Positions 7,329 to 16,364 are shown, counted from the stretch's first letter. The stretch is 64,000 nt of DNA from Sanguibacter keddieii (GCF_001064145.1 NZ_JVOJ01000029.1:1-64000), one strand, 5' to 3'. Program-made: numbers and translations. Notes: generated by a model not told the origin, from the letters alone.

Positions 7329-9908
7329 ATGCAGATTTTGACACGCAACGAAGCAACCCATCGCGCTGCCCATCTTCACGTCTCCGCCATCGACGTCGTC
7401 GTCGATCTTCGAGACGCCAAGGACACCACGAACCCGACCTATCCCGTCGCGTCGACGCTGACGTTGACGTCGGACGAGGAGCGCACCTTCATTGACATCG
7501 CAGGCGAGGTGAGCGAGGTGCTCCTCAACGGCGAACCCCACGCTTTCGACGACGATGAAGACCGCGTGTGGGTCGGTGGACTGCCGGTGGGGGAGACGGT
7601 CACCCTCGAGGTTCGCGCCATGGCGCGTTACTCGCGCAGTGGCGAGGGCCTGCACCGCTACACCGATCCCGAGGACGGTGAGGTCTACCTGTACACCCAG
7701 TTCGAGCCCAACGATGCTCACCGTGCGTGGCCGTGTGTGGACCAGCCGGACGTGAAGCCCGAGTGGACGTTCCACGTGATCGCTCCCGCCGGCTGGGTCG
7801 TCTCTTCCAACGGAGTTGAGGCAGCCGTCGAGGTCGTGGATGACTCGGGCGCGCTGCGCCATGACTTCACGGCAACCCGCCCGCTGTCGAGCTACATCAC
7901 GGCGATCGTCGCCGGCCCGTGGGCGGTCATTGACGGCGGCACGTGGAGCGGCGGAGCGTCGGATGGCGGCCACGCCGAGCTGGCGCTGCGCCTCCTGTGC
8001 CGTCGTACACTCGCGCGCTATCTCGACTCCGACGACGTGTTCGAGGTGACCCGTGCAGGACTTGACTTCTTCCATGAGCGCTACGGAGTGACCTTCCCGT
8101 GGGGATCCTACGACCAGGTGTACGTGCCCGAATACAACCTTGGCGCCATGGAAAACCCCGGGTGTATCACGTTTAACGAAAACTATATTTCGCGCTCCAC
8201 ACCCACCTTTTCTGAGCGCCAGCGCCGCGCGAACACGACGCTGCACGAAATGTGCCACATGTGGTTCGGCGACCTCGCCACGCCCTCGTGGTGGGACGAC
8301 CTGTGGCTCAAGGAGTCTTTCGCCGAGAACCAGGGCACCAGTGCGATTGCGACGGCGACCCGCTACGTGGGTGAATGGGCGAACTTCGCGATGAACCGCA
8401 AGATCTGGGCCTACACGCAGGACCAGATGCCGACCACGCACCCGATCGCCGCAGACATTCCGGACGTCGCCGCTGCAAAGACAAACTTCGACGGCATCAC
8501 CTACGCGAAGGGTGCCTCCGTCCTTAAGCAGCTGGTCGCCTGGGTCGGGGAGGAGGCCTTCTACGAGGGCGCACGCCGCTACTTTGCGGAGCACCAGTTC
8601 GGCGCGACCAACCTGCAGGACCTCCTCGTTGCGCTCGAAGGTGCCTCGCGCCAGGAACTCTCCTCCTGGAAGAGCGCGTGGCTTCAGACCTCCGGCCCGT
8701 CGACGCTGTCCGCTTCGTGGGTGACGGACAACGTTGGCGCGATTACGGACTTCACGCTTCACCAGGGCGGTGAGGCCTGCAACGGCGTGCTGCGTCCCCA
8801 TCGTGTCACCGTTTCGACGTGGCGCGTCGCGGCCGGGGCACTCGAACGTACCCACGTGTTCGACGTGCGTATCGACGGCGAAACTGCCCCCATTGATCCC
8901 GAGGGTGTTGTGGCGGTGCCCGGCGGTGCCGCGTCCGCCGATTTGGTCGTCGTCAACGACGATGACCTTACCTACGCGATCTCGCGCCTGGACGAGCGCT
9001 CGACCGACGTCGCGCTGGCCTACGTAGGCACCATCGATACGGCTATCACGCGAGCCGTCATCTGGGCGTCGCTCTGGAATGCCGTGCGCGACGGTCTGCT
9101 GGATCCGCGTCGCTTTGTCGTCGCTGTTCTGAATGCCGTTGCGTCCGAAACTGAGCCCGCGATCCGTGATCGCCTCCTGATCTTCGTCGCTGAGGCGATC
9201 TCCTCCTTCCTGCCGGGACAGGCTCGCGCAGACGTCCATGACCAGGTGCTTGCGACGACGATCCGTCTGTCTCGTGAGACCGAGGACTCCGACGCGTGGC
9301 GTTCGTACACGCGCGCGTTCATCGCCGAGTTCGCCGCCCGTGGCGGCGATGAGTATGAGGCGACGGTCCGCGACCTCGCCAGCAGTGACAACCCCGATAT
9401 CGCCTGGCGCGCGCGGCGTGCCCTGGCTGCCCGCGGCCTCGCCGACGAGGCAGCCATCGAGGCGTGGCGCAGTGCCGACGGCTCGGGCGAAGCCGCCCGT
9501 ATGAGCGTCGAGGCCCTCGCGTCACTGCCCTCGGAGGAGGCCCGCGAGCGGGCCTGGGAGTCGGTGTTCTCCGATACCCTGTCGAACGACTACCTGACCG
9601 CGACCCTGGCAGGCCTGCAGGCCTCGTCGTGGGAGGGGGAGTCCGGCATCGCCAGCGCCGTCGAGCGCATGATCTCTTACTGGGAGACCCACACGATCGG
9701 CATGGCGCTGCGCTATGCAAACGGCGTGCTCGCTCTCGGTGTCGACGTTGACCGTGATGGCAGCGTCGAGCGCTCCATCGGAGCGCTGCGCCGCTGGATC
9801 GGCGAGCACGAGGATGCGCCCGCGCAGCTGCGCCGCATCGTCGTTGAGCACCTCGACGCATTCGAACGTGACGAGCGCGTGCAGCGACGCTGGAGTTCGG
9901 GCCAGTGA
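7329..9908 (+). CDS. pepN: Aminopeptidase N (M1 family)
   Basis: Zinc metallopeptidase of 859 residues that removes N-terminal amino acids from peptides in the cytoplasm. The M1 signature is complete: GAMEN (about 272-276) for the peptide N-terminus, and HEMCH (306-310) followed after 18 residues by Glu329 (WLKESFAE), the zinc ligands. The C-terminal ERAP-like helical domain follows from about residue 530. Length and architecture match the actinobacterial PepN. Its stop overlaps the start of the next gene by 4 bp (ATGA-type), but the downstream genes belong to a conserved cell-growth cluster, so the link may be transcriptional only. No signal peptide is present. Confidence 0.96.
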   Translation: MQILTRNEATHRAAHLHVSAIDVVVDLRDAKDTTNPTYPVASTLTLTSDEERTFIDIAGEVSEVLLNGEPHAFDDDEDRVWVGGLPVGETVTLEVRAMARYSRSGEGLHRYTDPEDGEVYLYTQFEPNDAHRAWPCVDQPDVKPEWTFHVIAPAGWVVSSNGVEAAVEVVDDSGALRHDFTATRPLSSYITAIVAGPWAVIDGGTWSGGASDGGHAELALRLLCRRTLARYLDSDDVFEVTRAGLDFFHERYGVTFPWGSYDQVYVPEYNLGAMENPGCITFNENYISRSTPTFSERQRRANTTLHEMCHMWFGDLATPSWWDDLWLKESFAENQGTSAIATATRYVGEWANFAMNRKIWAYTQDQMPTTHPIAADIPDVAAAKTNFDGITYAKGASVLKQLVAWVGEEAFYEGARRYFAEHQFGATNLQDLLVALEGASRQELSSWKSAWLQTSGPSTLSASWVTDNVGAITDFTLHQGGEACNGVLRPHRVTVSTWRVAAGALERTHVFDVRIDGETAPIDPEGVVAVPGGAASADLVVVNDDDLTYAISRLDERSTDVALAYVGTIDTAITRAVIWASLWNAVRDGLLDPRRFVVAVLNAVASETEPAIRDRLLIFVAEAISSFLPGQARADVHDQVLATTIRLSRETEDSDAWRSYTRAFIAEFAARGGDEYEATVRDLASSDNPDIAWRARRALAARGLADEAAIEAWRSADGSGEAARMSVEALASLPSEEARERAWESVFSDTLSNDYLTATLAGLQASSWEGESGIASAVERMISYWETHTIGMALRYANGVLALGVDVDRDGSVERSIGALRRWIGEHEDAPAQLRRIVVEHLDAFERDERVQRRWSSGQ

Positions 9909-10765
9909 CGCAGCCGGAACATCGAGGCACGAGGCTGGGGGAGCAGCACGACGACGCTGGCACCCAGGCCTCGTCCGTGGACCCCGCCGCCTCGATGTCC
10001 CTGCTCACGGCGCTCCTCGCCAACCCCCTGGACGCCGGCTACGAGCACTACCGCGCAGACCACGGCTCACGGCCCACGGGAATCTTCAGCCGCATTGCCG
10101 TCTTCGCAGTGGCTGTCGCCCTCGGGTTCGGATCAGTGATCGCGATTGACTCGCTGCGGCACCCGGCCAACGACGTGAAAGCCGATCTGAAAGAGCAGGC
10201 TGCCACGCGGTCGCGCAACGTCGAAGCTTTAAACGACGAGGTGCAGTCGCTCGGCCGTGCCGTCGACGACCTGTCGCAGTCTGGCTCGCGAATCGCCGTG
10301 GATGGCGCGCGCGACCTCGTGACGGCCACACGACCCGTCACCGGGCCCGGTATCATCGTGACGCTAACGGATCGTAGCGGCCCGGGGAAGGGAAGTGGGG
10401 CCGTTCGGGATCAAGACGTCGCGATGGTCGTCAACGCCCTGTGGGCTGCCGGCGCGGATGCGATTTCGGTCAACGGCCAGCGCATTGGGCCAGACACTTT
10501 TGTGCGCACCGCAGGCTCGGCCATTTTGGTCAACGTCACCCCCGTATCCTCTCCCTATGAGGTCGCGGCGATCGGGGACTCGAACGCGCTCTCCGTTGCG
10601 CTCGTCCGCGGCTCCACCGGTGACTACCTGTCTGCCGCGCAATCAGTGAGTGGCATGACCGTGAGCTCGAAGGTCTCTCAATCGCTGAGTATGGAAGCGC
10701 TGGCACCGACATCGTCGCAGTACGCACAACCGCTGGATACACAACACGAAGGAGACACTCAATGA
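9905..10765 (+). CDS. DUF881 membrane-anchored protein (first copy)
   Basis: A 286-residue protein with one membrane helix (about 61-81), a short coiled-coil-prone segment (about 90-125) and an external DUF881 domain containing VTGPGIIVTLTD and the ISVNGQRI strand. DUF881 proteins in Firmicutes (YlxW/YlxX) and in mycobacteria (Rv1823, Rv1825) flank the small basic protein gene, as here. The function is not established; the setting suggests a role in the cell envelope or division. The gene overlaps pepN upstream and the small basic protein gene downstream by 4 bp each, so translational coupling is likely. Confidence 0.88.
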   Translation: MTQPEHRGTRLGEQHDDAGTQASSVDPAASMSLLTALLANPLDAGYEHYRADHGSRPTGIFSRIAVFAVAVALGFGSVIAIDSLRHPANDVKADLKEQAATRSRNVEALNDEVQSLGRAVDDLSQSGSRIAVDGARDLVTATRPVTGPGIIVTLTDRSGPGKGSGAVRDQDVAMVVNALWAAGADAISVNGQRIGPDTFVRTAGSAILVNVTPVSSPYEVAAIGDSNALSVALVRGSTGDYLSAAQSVSGMTVSSKVSQSLSMEALAPTSSQYAQPLDTQHEGDTQ

Positions 10766-11094
10766 TCGCCGTCATCGGATTGATCATCGGCATTGTTCTC
10801 GGCGTCTTGCTTGACCCGACCGTGCCCGCGTGGCTGGCCCCGTTCCTTCCCGTCGCCGTCGTTGCCGGCCTGGACGCGCTTTTCGGCGCGGGGCGCGCAT
10901 GGCTGGAGGGGCGCTTCGCAGACCGCGTGTTCGTGACCTCGTTCTTCTGGAACGTCGTCGTTGCGTGTCTACTCGTCTTCCTGGGAACCCAGCTGGGCGT
11001 TGGATCCGCCATGACGACAGCCGTCGTCGTCGTGCTGGGGATTCGTATCTTCTCCAATACCGCATCGATCCGTCGACTGCTCCTGAAGGCCTGA
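10762..11094 (+). CDS. sbp: Small basic protein Sbp (DUF1290)
   Basis: A 110-residue integral membrane protein with about three to four hydrophobic helices (1-20, 27-43, 60-77, 82-100) and the family segment FLPVAVVAGLDALFGAGRAWLEGRF, matching the DUF1290/Sbp family (Bacillus Sbp, mycobacterial Rv1824). The biochemical role is unknown. It is sandwiched between two DUF881 genes with a 4-bp overlap upstream and a 1-bp gap downstream, the conserved arrangement, which suggests the three products form a membrane complex. Confidence 0.9.
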   Translation: MIAVIGLIIGIVLGVLLDPTVPAWLAPFLPVAVVAGLDALFGAGRAWLEGRFADRVFVTSFFWNVVVACLLVFLGTQLGVGSAMTTAVVVVLGIRIFSNTASIRRLLLKA

Positions 11095-11095
11095 C

Positions 11096-11896
11096 ATGAG
11101 CGAACAGAGCCCACAGACAATCCCCTCCGTCTCCGAGAGCGAGCCCTCGCGCCGCGGGCGCGGTGTTCATCGTGAGCCTCACGCCGGCCCGCGCCTGTGG
11201 GCGCGGGCGAGGCAGGCGTTCTTCGCGCTGCCACGTGGGTTGCACGTCGTCATGCTCGTGATTTTTATGGTTGTGGGATTCGCGTTTGCCACGCAGGTCC
11301 GCGCACAGCGATCCGACCCCCTCGAAGGCCTGTCCGAACAGGATCTCGTGACGGTGCTTGATGAGTTGAGCACCCAGGAGCAAAACCTGCGCACGCGTCG
11401 CGGTGAACTGTCCAGTGAACTCGATGAGCTGCGCAGTGCTGCGGATGAAGCGCAAGCTCGTGAGCAGGCAGCACGTAAGGCCGAAACGCAGGCGCAGATC
11501 GCTGCGGGCACAGTGCCGGTGCACGGCCCCGGCGTGACGGTGTCGGTCGTCGACGCTGGCGCAAATCTGACGTCGACGCAGTTCGTCATGACGCTCGGTG
11601 AATTACGTAATGCGGGTGCCGAGGCGATCGAACTCAACGGTATCCGCCTGTCGACTCGGTCCTCGTTCACCGGGCAGGGCGGCTCGATCGCGGTCGACGG
11701 AATTCCCATTGCGTCGCCCTACACGTGGAAAGTGATTGGAGAGTCTCAGACGATCGCCACCGCGCTGGACATCCAGGCTGGTTCGGCAGCCCAGATGCGC
11801 GCAAAGGGTGCCAATGTGGCGATCACTCCGACGACCGATATGACGATTGAGTCGATTGCGTCTCCGCGCCCGCCCCAGTTCGCAACCTACCAGTGA
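11096..11896 (+). CDS. DUF881 membrane-anchored protein (second copy)
   Basis: A 266-residue protein: a basic cytoplasmic N-terminus, one membrane helix (about 46-64), an alpha-helical, charge-rich coiled coil (about 80-130) and a DUF881 domain (VHGPGVTVSVVDAG, then AIELNGIRLSTRSSF). It is a paralogue of the gene two positions upstream and corresponds in position to Rv1825. The ATG follows the sbp stop by one base. The two DUF881 proteins may pair through their coiled coils across the membrane, but this is inference. Confidence 0.88.
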   Translation: MSEQSPQTIPSVSESEPSRRGRGVHREPHAGPRLWARARQAFFALPRGLHVVMLVIFMVVGFAFATQVRAQRSDPLEGLSEQDLVTVLDELSTQEQNLRTRRGELSSELDELRSAADEAQAREQAARKAETQAQIAAGTVPVHGPGVTVSVVDAGANLTSTQFVMTLGELRNAGAEAIELNGIRLSTRSSFTGQGGSIAVDGIPIASPYTWKVIGESQTIATALDIQAGSAAQMRAKGANVAITPTTDMTIESIASPRPPQFATYQ

Positions 11897-11999
11897 AGTC
11901 CTCCCGTATAATCGGCGGGGGAGTCACCGTGCCCGCGCTTGTCGGATGGTGAACGTTTACACTTAATCCAGTCCCTGAAATGATCGTTTGGAGCGCACA

Positions 12000-12434
12000 A
12001 TGTCCGACAACCAGCCGTTTGACCCGACCGCAACCTCCATCTTCGGCCTCGCGCCTGTGACGGAGGACGTCGAAGATGCTCCCGTTGCCCTGTCTGCTCG
12101 CGATCGCGAGGCCGTCGAGGCGTTGCCTGCCGGCTCCGCACTCCTGATTGTCCAGCGTGGCCCCAACACGGGCGCGCGCTTCCTCCTTGATCCCGAGGTG
12201 ACGAACGCCGGTCGTTCGCCCAAGGCCGATATTTTCCTGGATGACGTGACGGTCTCGCGCAAGCACTGCCAGTTCATTGCCTCGAACGGCGGCCACATCG
12301 TGCGCGATTCCGGCTCGCTGAACGGCACGTACGTGAACCGTGAGCGCGTCGATTCGATCGAGTTGCACGCGGGCGACGAGGTGCAGATCGGCAAGTATCG
12401 TTTGACTTACCAGCCGTCGACCAAGCAGGCCTGA
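12000..12434 (+). CDS. garA: FHA-domain regulator GarA/OdhI
   Basis: A 144-residue phosphothreonine-binding switch. In mycobacteria and corynebacteria the homologue inhibits 2-oxoglutarate dehydrogenase and tunes glutamate metabolism until phosphorylated by Ser/Thr kinases. The FHA fold is clear: GRSPKADIFLDD, VSRKHCQF and SLNGTYVNRERV. Near the N-terminus the stretch PTATSIFG matches the TTSVF kinase site of GarA, so the switch is probably kept, with Thr at two nearby positions. The start at 12000 follows a GGAG motif; an in-frame ATG at 11988 would include that motif in the coding sequence. It lies one base before the MerR gene. A TATAAT hexamer (11907-11912) and TACACT (11958-11963) are candidate -10 boxes. 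Confidence 0.92.
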   Translation: MSDNQPFDPTATSIFGLAPVTEDVEDAPVALSARDREAVEALPAGSALLIVQRGPNTGARFLLDPEVTNAGRSPKADIFLDDVTVSRKHCQFIASNGGHIVRDSGSLNGTYVNRERVDSIELHAGDEVQIGKYRLTYQPSTKQA

Positions 12435-12435
12435 C

Positions 12436-13203
12436 GTGTGCGCAGCTCTTGCACGTCGTCACGAGGTTGCTTCCGCTCAGGAGGTGGCCTCGTGGCCGCA
12501 TGATGCGGACCATTCGCCCGAGCTGTCGATCGGCCGTGTCGTTGATGCGCTGAAAGCCGAGTTCCCTGCGATTTCGCTGTCGAAGGTTCGCTATCTGGAG
12601 AGTGAAGGCCTCGTTTCGCCCGCTCGCACCGGATCCGGGTACCGCAAGTATTCGGCGGCAGACGTTGAGCGACTGCGTTACGTCCTGACGGAGCAGCGCG
12701 ATTCTTTCACTCCGCTGAGTGTGATTCGCGGGCAGCTTGATGCGCTCGATGCCGGTCATGAGCCCGTGCGCCGTCGTGTCGCGCAGGTCGTTTCTTCAGA
12801 GGGACAGACGGTGTCGCTGGGGGGCCGTCGGGCCATTCCAGCGGCGGATCTCTCGGACCTGACGGGCGTCGATATGGACACTCTCGAGCGCTATGCGCGG
12901 CTGGGGCTGATCACTCCGGACCTGGCCGGTTATTTCCCTTCCCGCTGCGTGCAGGCCGTGTCCACGATCGCGCGTCTCGAGTCTGCGGGAGTGGATGTTC
13001 GCGTGCTGCGCGGAGTCCGTCAGGGCGCGGAACGCAGTGCCGATATCATCGATCAGACGGTTTCTTCTCAGAGGGGACGAGGCCGTGGTGCGGACCGGGA
13101 GCGTGCGCGTGCCCGTGCTATCGAACTGGGCGACCTGTTTGCCGAGTTGCATCGGGACATGCTGGCGGTGGCGGTATCATCGCTGGCTGAGGATGGGGAC
13201 TAA
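12436..13203 (+). CDS. ftsR: MerR-family regulator, FtsR/Rv1828-like
   Basis: A 255-residue transcription factor with an N-terminal MerR winged helix (about 29-75: LSIGRVVDALKAEFPAI, KVRYLESEGLVSPARTGSGYRKY) and a second winged-helix-like region (about 130-165: DLSDLTGVDMDTLERYARLGLI). This two-module layout and the position directly after garA match Rv1828 of M. tuberculosis and FtsR of Corynebacterium, which activates ftsZ expression. The GTG at 12436 starts one base after the garA stop. The equivalent of Rv1829 (a DUF151 protein), which usually follows, is missing here; the next gene is the second MerR. Confidence 0.82.
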   Translation: MCAALARRHEVASAQEVASWPHDADHSPELSIGRVVDALKAEFPAISLSKVRYLESEGLVSPARTGSGYRKYSAADVERLRYVLTEQRDSFTPLSVIRGQLDALDAGHEPVRRRVAQVVSSEGQTVSLGGRRAIPAADLSDLTGVDMDTLERYARLGLITPDLAGYFPSRCVQAVSTIARLESAGVDVRVLRGVRQGAERSADIIDQTVSSQRGRGRGADRERARARAIELGDLFAELHRDMLAVAVSSLAEDGD

Positions 13204-13237
13204 GTCTCATGCTCAACATGAAGGTTAGACTCGCCGG

Positions 13238-13275
13238 GTCGGTCATTGACCGAGCGTCGCTCGTGGCCTACCGTA
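13238..13275 (+). promoter_or_regulatory. Promoter with overlapping palindrome ahead of second MerR gene
   Basis: A 15-bp palindrome with 7-nt arms (TCGGTCATTGACCGA, 13239-13253) contains the hexamer TTGACC (13247-13252), and TACCGT (13269-13274) follows after 16 bp. These fit a -35/-10 pair with the palindrome covering the -35 box, as for an autoregulated gene. The assignment is by eye. Confidence 0.42.
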
Positions 13276-13315
13276 GTCCTGTTCTCATCACGTATTACCT
13301 GCAAGGAGCCCCCGA

Positions 13316-13867
13316 GTGAGCGCACAAGCGAACGCCGCAAGCCGGCAAGGCATGCTGTTCGGCGATCCCCTCGAGGGTCTCGACACAGACGAGGTGGGCT
13401 ATCGCGGCCCTGTTGCGTGCAGTGCGGCTGGTATTACGTACCGTCAGCTCGATTACTGGGCTCGCACCGGTCTCCTGCAGCCGTCGATCCGCGCCGCGCG
13501 TGGCTCTGGCTCGCAGCGTCTCTACTCCTTCCGTGACATTCTCGTCCTCAAGGTCGTCAAGAAGCTCCTGGACGCCGGTGTTTCTCTCCAGCAGGTTCGC
13601 GTTGCCGTGTCGTCGCTGCAGAACAGGGGAGTGGATGACCTTGCGTCTATCACGCTGATGAGCGACGGCGCTTCGGTCTACGAGTGCACCTCCACAGATG
13701 AGGTCATCGATCTCCTTCAGGGAGGACAGGGCGTCTTCGGCATCGCTGTCGGCCGCGTCTGGCGCGAGGTCGAGGGCTCGCTCGCGGAGCTGCCGCTTGA
13801 GCGCTCCGAGCCTGCGTTCGTCGACGAGCTCGCCGAGCGTCGTCGGTCGAAGCTTTCCGCTTCCTGA
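13316..13867 (+). CDS. MerR-family regulator, Rv1830-like
   Basis: A 183-residue transcription factor with a MerR helix-turn-helix (about 28-85: CSAAGITYRQLDYWARTGLLQPS, SGSQRLYSFRDILVLKVVKKLLDAG) and a C-terminal region with no metal-binding cysteines. It corresponds by position to Rv1830, which is also linked to the GarA cluster. The GTG start follows an AAGGAG motif (13303-13308) with good spacing. A separate promoter with a palindrome lies in the 112-bp gap upstream, so it may be transcribed apart from ftsR. Target genes cannot be inferred. Confidence 0.85.
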   Translation: MSAQANAASRQGMLFGDPLEGLDTDEVGYRGPVACSAAGITYRQLDYWARTGLLQPSIRAARGSGSQRLYSFRDILVLKVVKKLLDAGVSLQQVRVAVSSLQNRGVDDLASITLMSDGASVYECTSTDEVIDLLQGGQGVFGIAVGRVWREVEGSLAELPLERSEPAFVDELAERRRSKLSAS

Positions 13868-13883
13868 CACGCGTCTTCAACGT

Positions 13884-13922
13884 AGGTGTGGGGTCCAGGC
13901 ATCGTGCCTGGACCCCACACCT
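13884..13922. terminator. Bidirectional terminator hairpin
   Basis: An 18-bp perfect stem (13884-13901 with 13905-13922; arm starts AGGTGTGGGGTCC) closed by a 3-nt loop. It lies between the convergent MerR and Hsp70 genes and would act on both strands. No long T-run flanks it. Confidence 0.8.
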
Positions 13923-13949
13923 ATTGATAGGTGAGCACCGCCCGCGCGA

Positions 13950-15464
13950 TTAACGCCGTCCGAGAGGGCGTGTCACGGTGTAGTCGGCCTCCAGGTCCGT
14001 GATTTCCACGGTGACCATGCCGTTTTCGTCGACGATGTAGGACTCTTCGATAAGGGGGCCATCCTCGGTACGAACGACGGGAACGGTCGAGAGGTCAATA
14101 TCGGAGTGGCGCAGGGCGGGATCGAATGGAACGATGACCTCGCCGTAGGGCTGCAGGTCGCCGCGGGGCACCCCTGCCTCGTCGAATGACGAATACTCGA
14201 CGAAGCGGAAGTAGCCGATGTTGTGCGCGGCGCGGTAGCGGCGCTTGATCGTCAGGGTCTCACCTGGAGCAAGCTCAGTGTTCGGCTCAAGGAGCGTGTC
14301 GAATGAGATGAACGAGCCAGCCTCGCGCTCACGGAAGACGCCGACGCCGCGAGAGAGCTGTTCGCGCACTGTGTACGCGGCCTCGGGATCGGCGCCGATG
14401 GCCAGACCGATCGCGGTCGAGGCTGCCGTGTGTGGGGAGCGGTGCACGCGGCGGCCGAAGCGCGAACGGAGGATGCGGGCGACCAGCGGCAGCTGCGAGC
14501 CACCGCCCACGACGTACAGGCCAGCGATATCGCCGCCCAGCTGACCAACGCCTGACGCGTCGGGCACCAAGAGGGGTTCCATGGCCTCGATCGTCGCATC
14601 GACGAGGGGAGTGGCGGCCTCGTAGAAGTCCGTGACGGGAATTGTCACGGGCTTTCCGTCGACGGGTACGGTGATGAACTTCGTCGAGGGCGAGAGGGTC
14701 TCCTTCGCGTCGCGTGAGTCTTCGATGAGACGGTCCCACGCCTTGTCGCCGAGCTTGCCGGAGTCGGTGCCGCCAGCCGCTGCGAGGCGGGTGGCGAGTA
14801 CGACGTCGAAATCGTCGCCGCCGACCATGTTGAGGCCGCGCGATCCCATGACCTCGTGGAGCGTGCCCGTGGCGGAAACGATAGAAGCGTCGAAGGTACC
14901 GCCACCCAGGTCGTAGACAAGGATTGCAGTGCGCTTGGAATTGAGGGTGCCAGCGTGGCGATGCGTGTACTCGAAGCCCGCAGCGGACGGTTCGTTGACC
15001 ATCGCGAGCACATCCCAGCCCGCGCGGCGGAAGGCCTCAAGGGTAAGAAAGCGCTGCGCCGACCACGCATGCGCTGGAATGCCGACGAGAGCCTCGAGCG
15101 GCTCCGAATCGGGCAGCGAGGCGATGGAAGAGTTCGTGCGCAGCTGGTGCGCGACGTAGCTGAGGAAACCCGTCAGCACGTCGAGAATCGAAATGCTGTG
15201 ATTGCCTAGGCGCAGCGTGGACGTGTCAGTCACCGACGGATCAGACAGCAGACGCTTGAAAGAACGCAGGTGAGGAGCACCGCCCCTGGCGGCATCCTCA
15301 GCATCGAACCCGTAGATGAGGCGATCGCCGTCAAGAGCGATGATGGACGGAACGAAATCGACCGTATCGTCATGATTGTTGACGAAAGAGACGATCGGGT
15401 AGTTCCCCCGATCAACAATAGCGATCGCAGTGGTTGTGGTGCCAAAATCAACTCCGAGTCTCAT
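13950..15464 (-). CDS. Hsp70-family protein with shortened C-terminus
   Basis: A 504-residue Hsp70-type ATPase. The nucleotide-binding domain is complete: LGVDFGTTTTAIAIV (phosphate 1), VYDLGGGTFDASIV (phosphate 2) and YVVGGGSQLPLVARIL (adenosine). After about residue 365 a beta-rich segment follows, but the C-terminal lid of DnaK (usual length about 610-620) is missing. It is not next to grpE or dnaJ, so it is unlikely to be the general chaperone DnaK; such proteins occur in actinobacteria without known clients. TAGTGT lies seven bases before the ATG at 15464 and no ribosome binding site is seen; a GTG at 15473 is an alternative. Confidence 0.85.
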   Translation of the reverse strand: MRLGVDFGTTTTAIAIVDRGNYPIVSFVNNHDDTVDFVPSIIALDGDRLIYGFDAEDAARGGAPHLRSFKRLLSDPSVTDTSTLRLGNHSISILDVLTGFLSYVAHQLRTNSSIASLPDSEPLEALVGIPAHAWSAQRFLTLEAFRRAGWDVLAMVNEPSAAGFEYTHRHAGTLNSKRTAILVYDLGGGTFDASIVSATGTLHEVMGSRGLNMVGGDDFDVVLATRLAAAGGTDSGKLGDKAWDRLIEDSRDAKETLSPSTKFITVPVDGKPVTIPVTDFYEAATPLVDATIEAMEPLLVPDASGVGQLGGDIAGLYVVGGGSQLPLVARILRSRFGRRVHRSPHTAASTAIGLAIGADPEAAYTVREQLSRGVGVFREREAGSFISFDTLLEPNTELAPGETLTIKRRYRAAHNIGYFRFVEYSSFDEAGVPRGDLQPYGEVIVPFDPALRHSDIDLSTVPVVRTEDGPLIEESYIVDENGMVTVEITDLEADYTVTRPLGRR

Positions 15465-15518
15465 GGCACCCACACTAGCGTTTAATTTGGGGAGCTCCTA
15501 GGACATCTCGCCGGGCGT

Positions 15519-16241
15519 TCACACATTCCCCAGTAAGGCTCTGTTTACAATGGTGACAAAGAGCCAGGCGAGAAGGAAGTACACACATCCGGCAATGGCG
15601 TCAACCACATAATGATTAGCCGTTGCGACGATTGTCACGATGGTTACAACGGGGTGGGCGGCGAGAATCAGTCGCGCCCACCACGAGCGCCACACGTACA
15701 TGCCAAGCATGAATGCGACCCATATGGACCAACCCGTGTGCATCGATGGCATGGCTCCGTAGGGGTTCGCAAGCGTGCCAAACAGCTGGGAATATGCGGA
15801 CGTGTGCTCGGCGACCTCATCGACAAAGCCGAGATCGGGAACGAGGCGCGGGGGAGCCAGGGGATAGGTCCAGTAGGTGATGAGCGCGCCGATAGTCATG
15901 ATGACGAGAGTCCACCGCGCACTGCGGTAGTGGGTGGGAGCCTTGCGCCAAAGGACAACCAAGGCGAAACCGGTCATTGCTAAAAATGACACTGCGTACT
16001 GAGCGGATGCGGCAGATGCGAGCAGTGGATGAGCACTCAGCCAGGTGTTCGCCGAGCCTTCAATAAACAGTCCGAACCGGGACTCAAAAGCTGCAACGTC
16101 GTGTGCGTGCGCGACAGCGACGGATTTGGGTGCCTTGGCAAGGAACGACAGGACCGAGTATGCCAAGCAAGCCAATGAGAGTACGGCGATCTCACGAAAG
16201 GCAGAGGGCCTCAGGGAGGGCGAGTGTAGGTCCGTTGTCAT
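15519..16241 (-). CDS. PAP2-superfamily membrane phosphatase/transferase
   Basis: A 240-residue membrane protein with about six helices. The conserved PAP2 residues are partly visible: GAMPSMHTGW (PSMH motif) and ANHYVVDAIAG (HxxxD motif) in the last third, resembling the Aur1/Ipt1-like inositolphosphotransferase branch. The likely role is hydrolysis or transfer of a lipid or polyprenyl phosphate at the membrane surface; the substrate is unknown. The chosen start at 16241 precedes the first hydrophobic helix; an upstream ATG at 16346 would add a positively charged 35-residue leader overlapping the rbpA promoter region. Confidence 0.75.
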   Translation of the reverse strand: MTTDLHSPSLRPSAFREIAVLSLACLAYSVLSFLAKAPKSVAVAHAHDVAAFESRFGLFIEGSANTWLSAHPLLASAASAQYAVSFLAMTGFALVVLWRKAPTHYRSARWTLVIMTIGALITYWTYPLAPPRLVPDLGFVDEVAEHTSAYSQLFGTLANPYGAMPSMHTGWSIWVAFMLGMYVWRSWWARLILAAHPVVTIVTIVATANHYVVDAIAGCVYFLLAWLFVTIVNRALLGNV

Positions 16242-16292
16242 GACTGCAACTGTACCGCGTGGTCGGAGGGCGGTCGATAAAGAAAAACGGAC

Positions 16293-16306
16293 ATAATGTA
16301 CATTAT
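16293..16306. promoter_or_regulatory. 14-bp perfect palindrome in PAP2/rbpA divergent gap
   Basis: The sequence ATAATGTACATTAT is a perfect palindrome in an otherwise GC-rich region, 52 bases before the PAP2 start and 99 before the rbpA start. It looks like an operator for a dimeric regulator; the regulator is unknown. Confidence 0.45.
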
Positions 16307-16364
16307 CGGATCGTGGGGTGGGGTTGAGACGAGGTCGATGGAGCATTCCGCTTGACGTGTCAGA

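Noticed and set aside
7254-9239. Long open frame (661 codons) on the minus strand opposite pepN
   Set aside because: Antisense shadow of pepN, without any known domain and overlapping the murE start.
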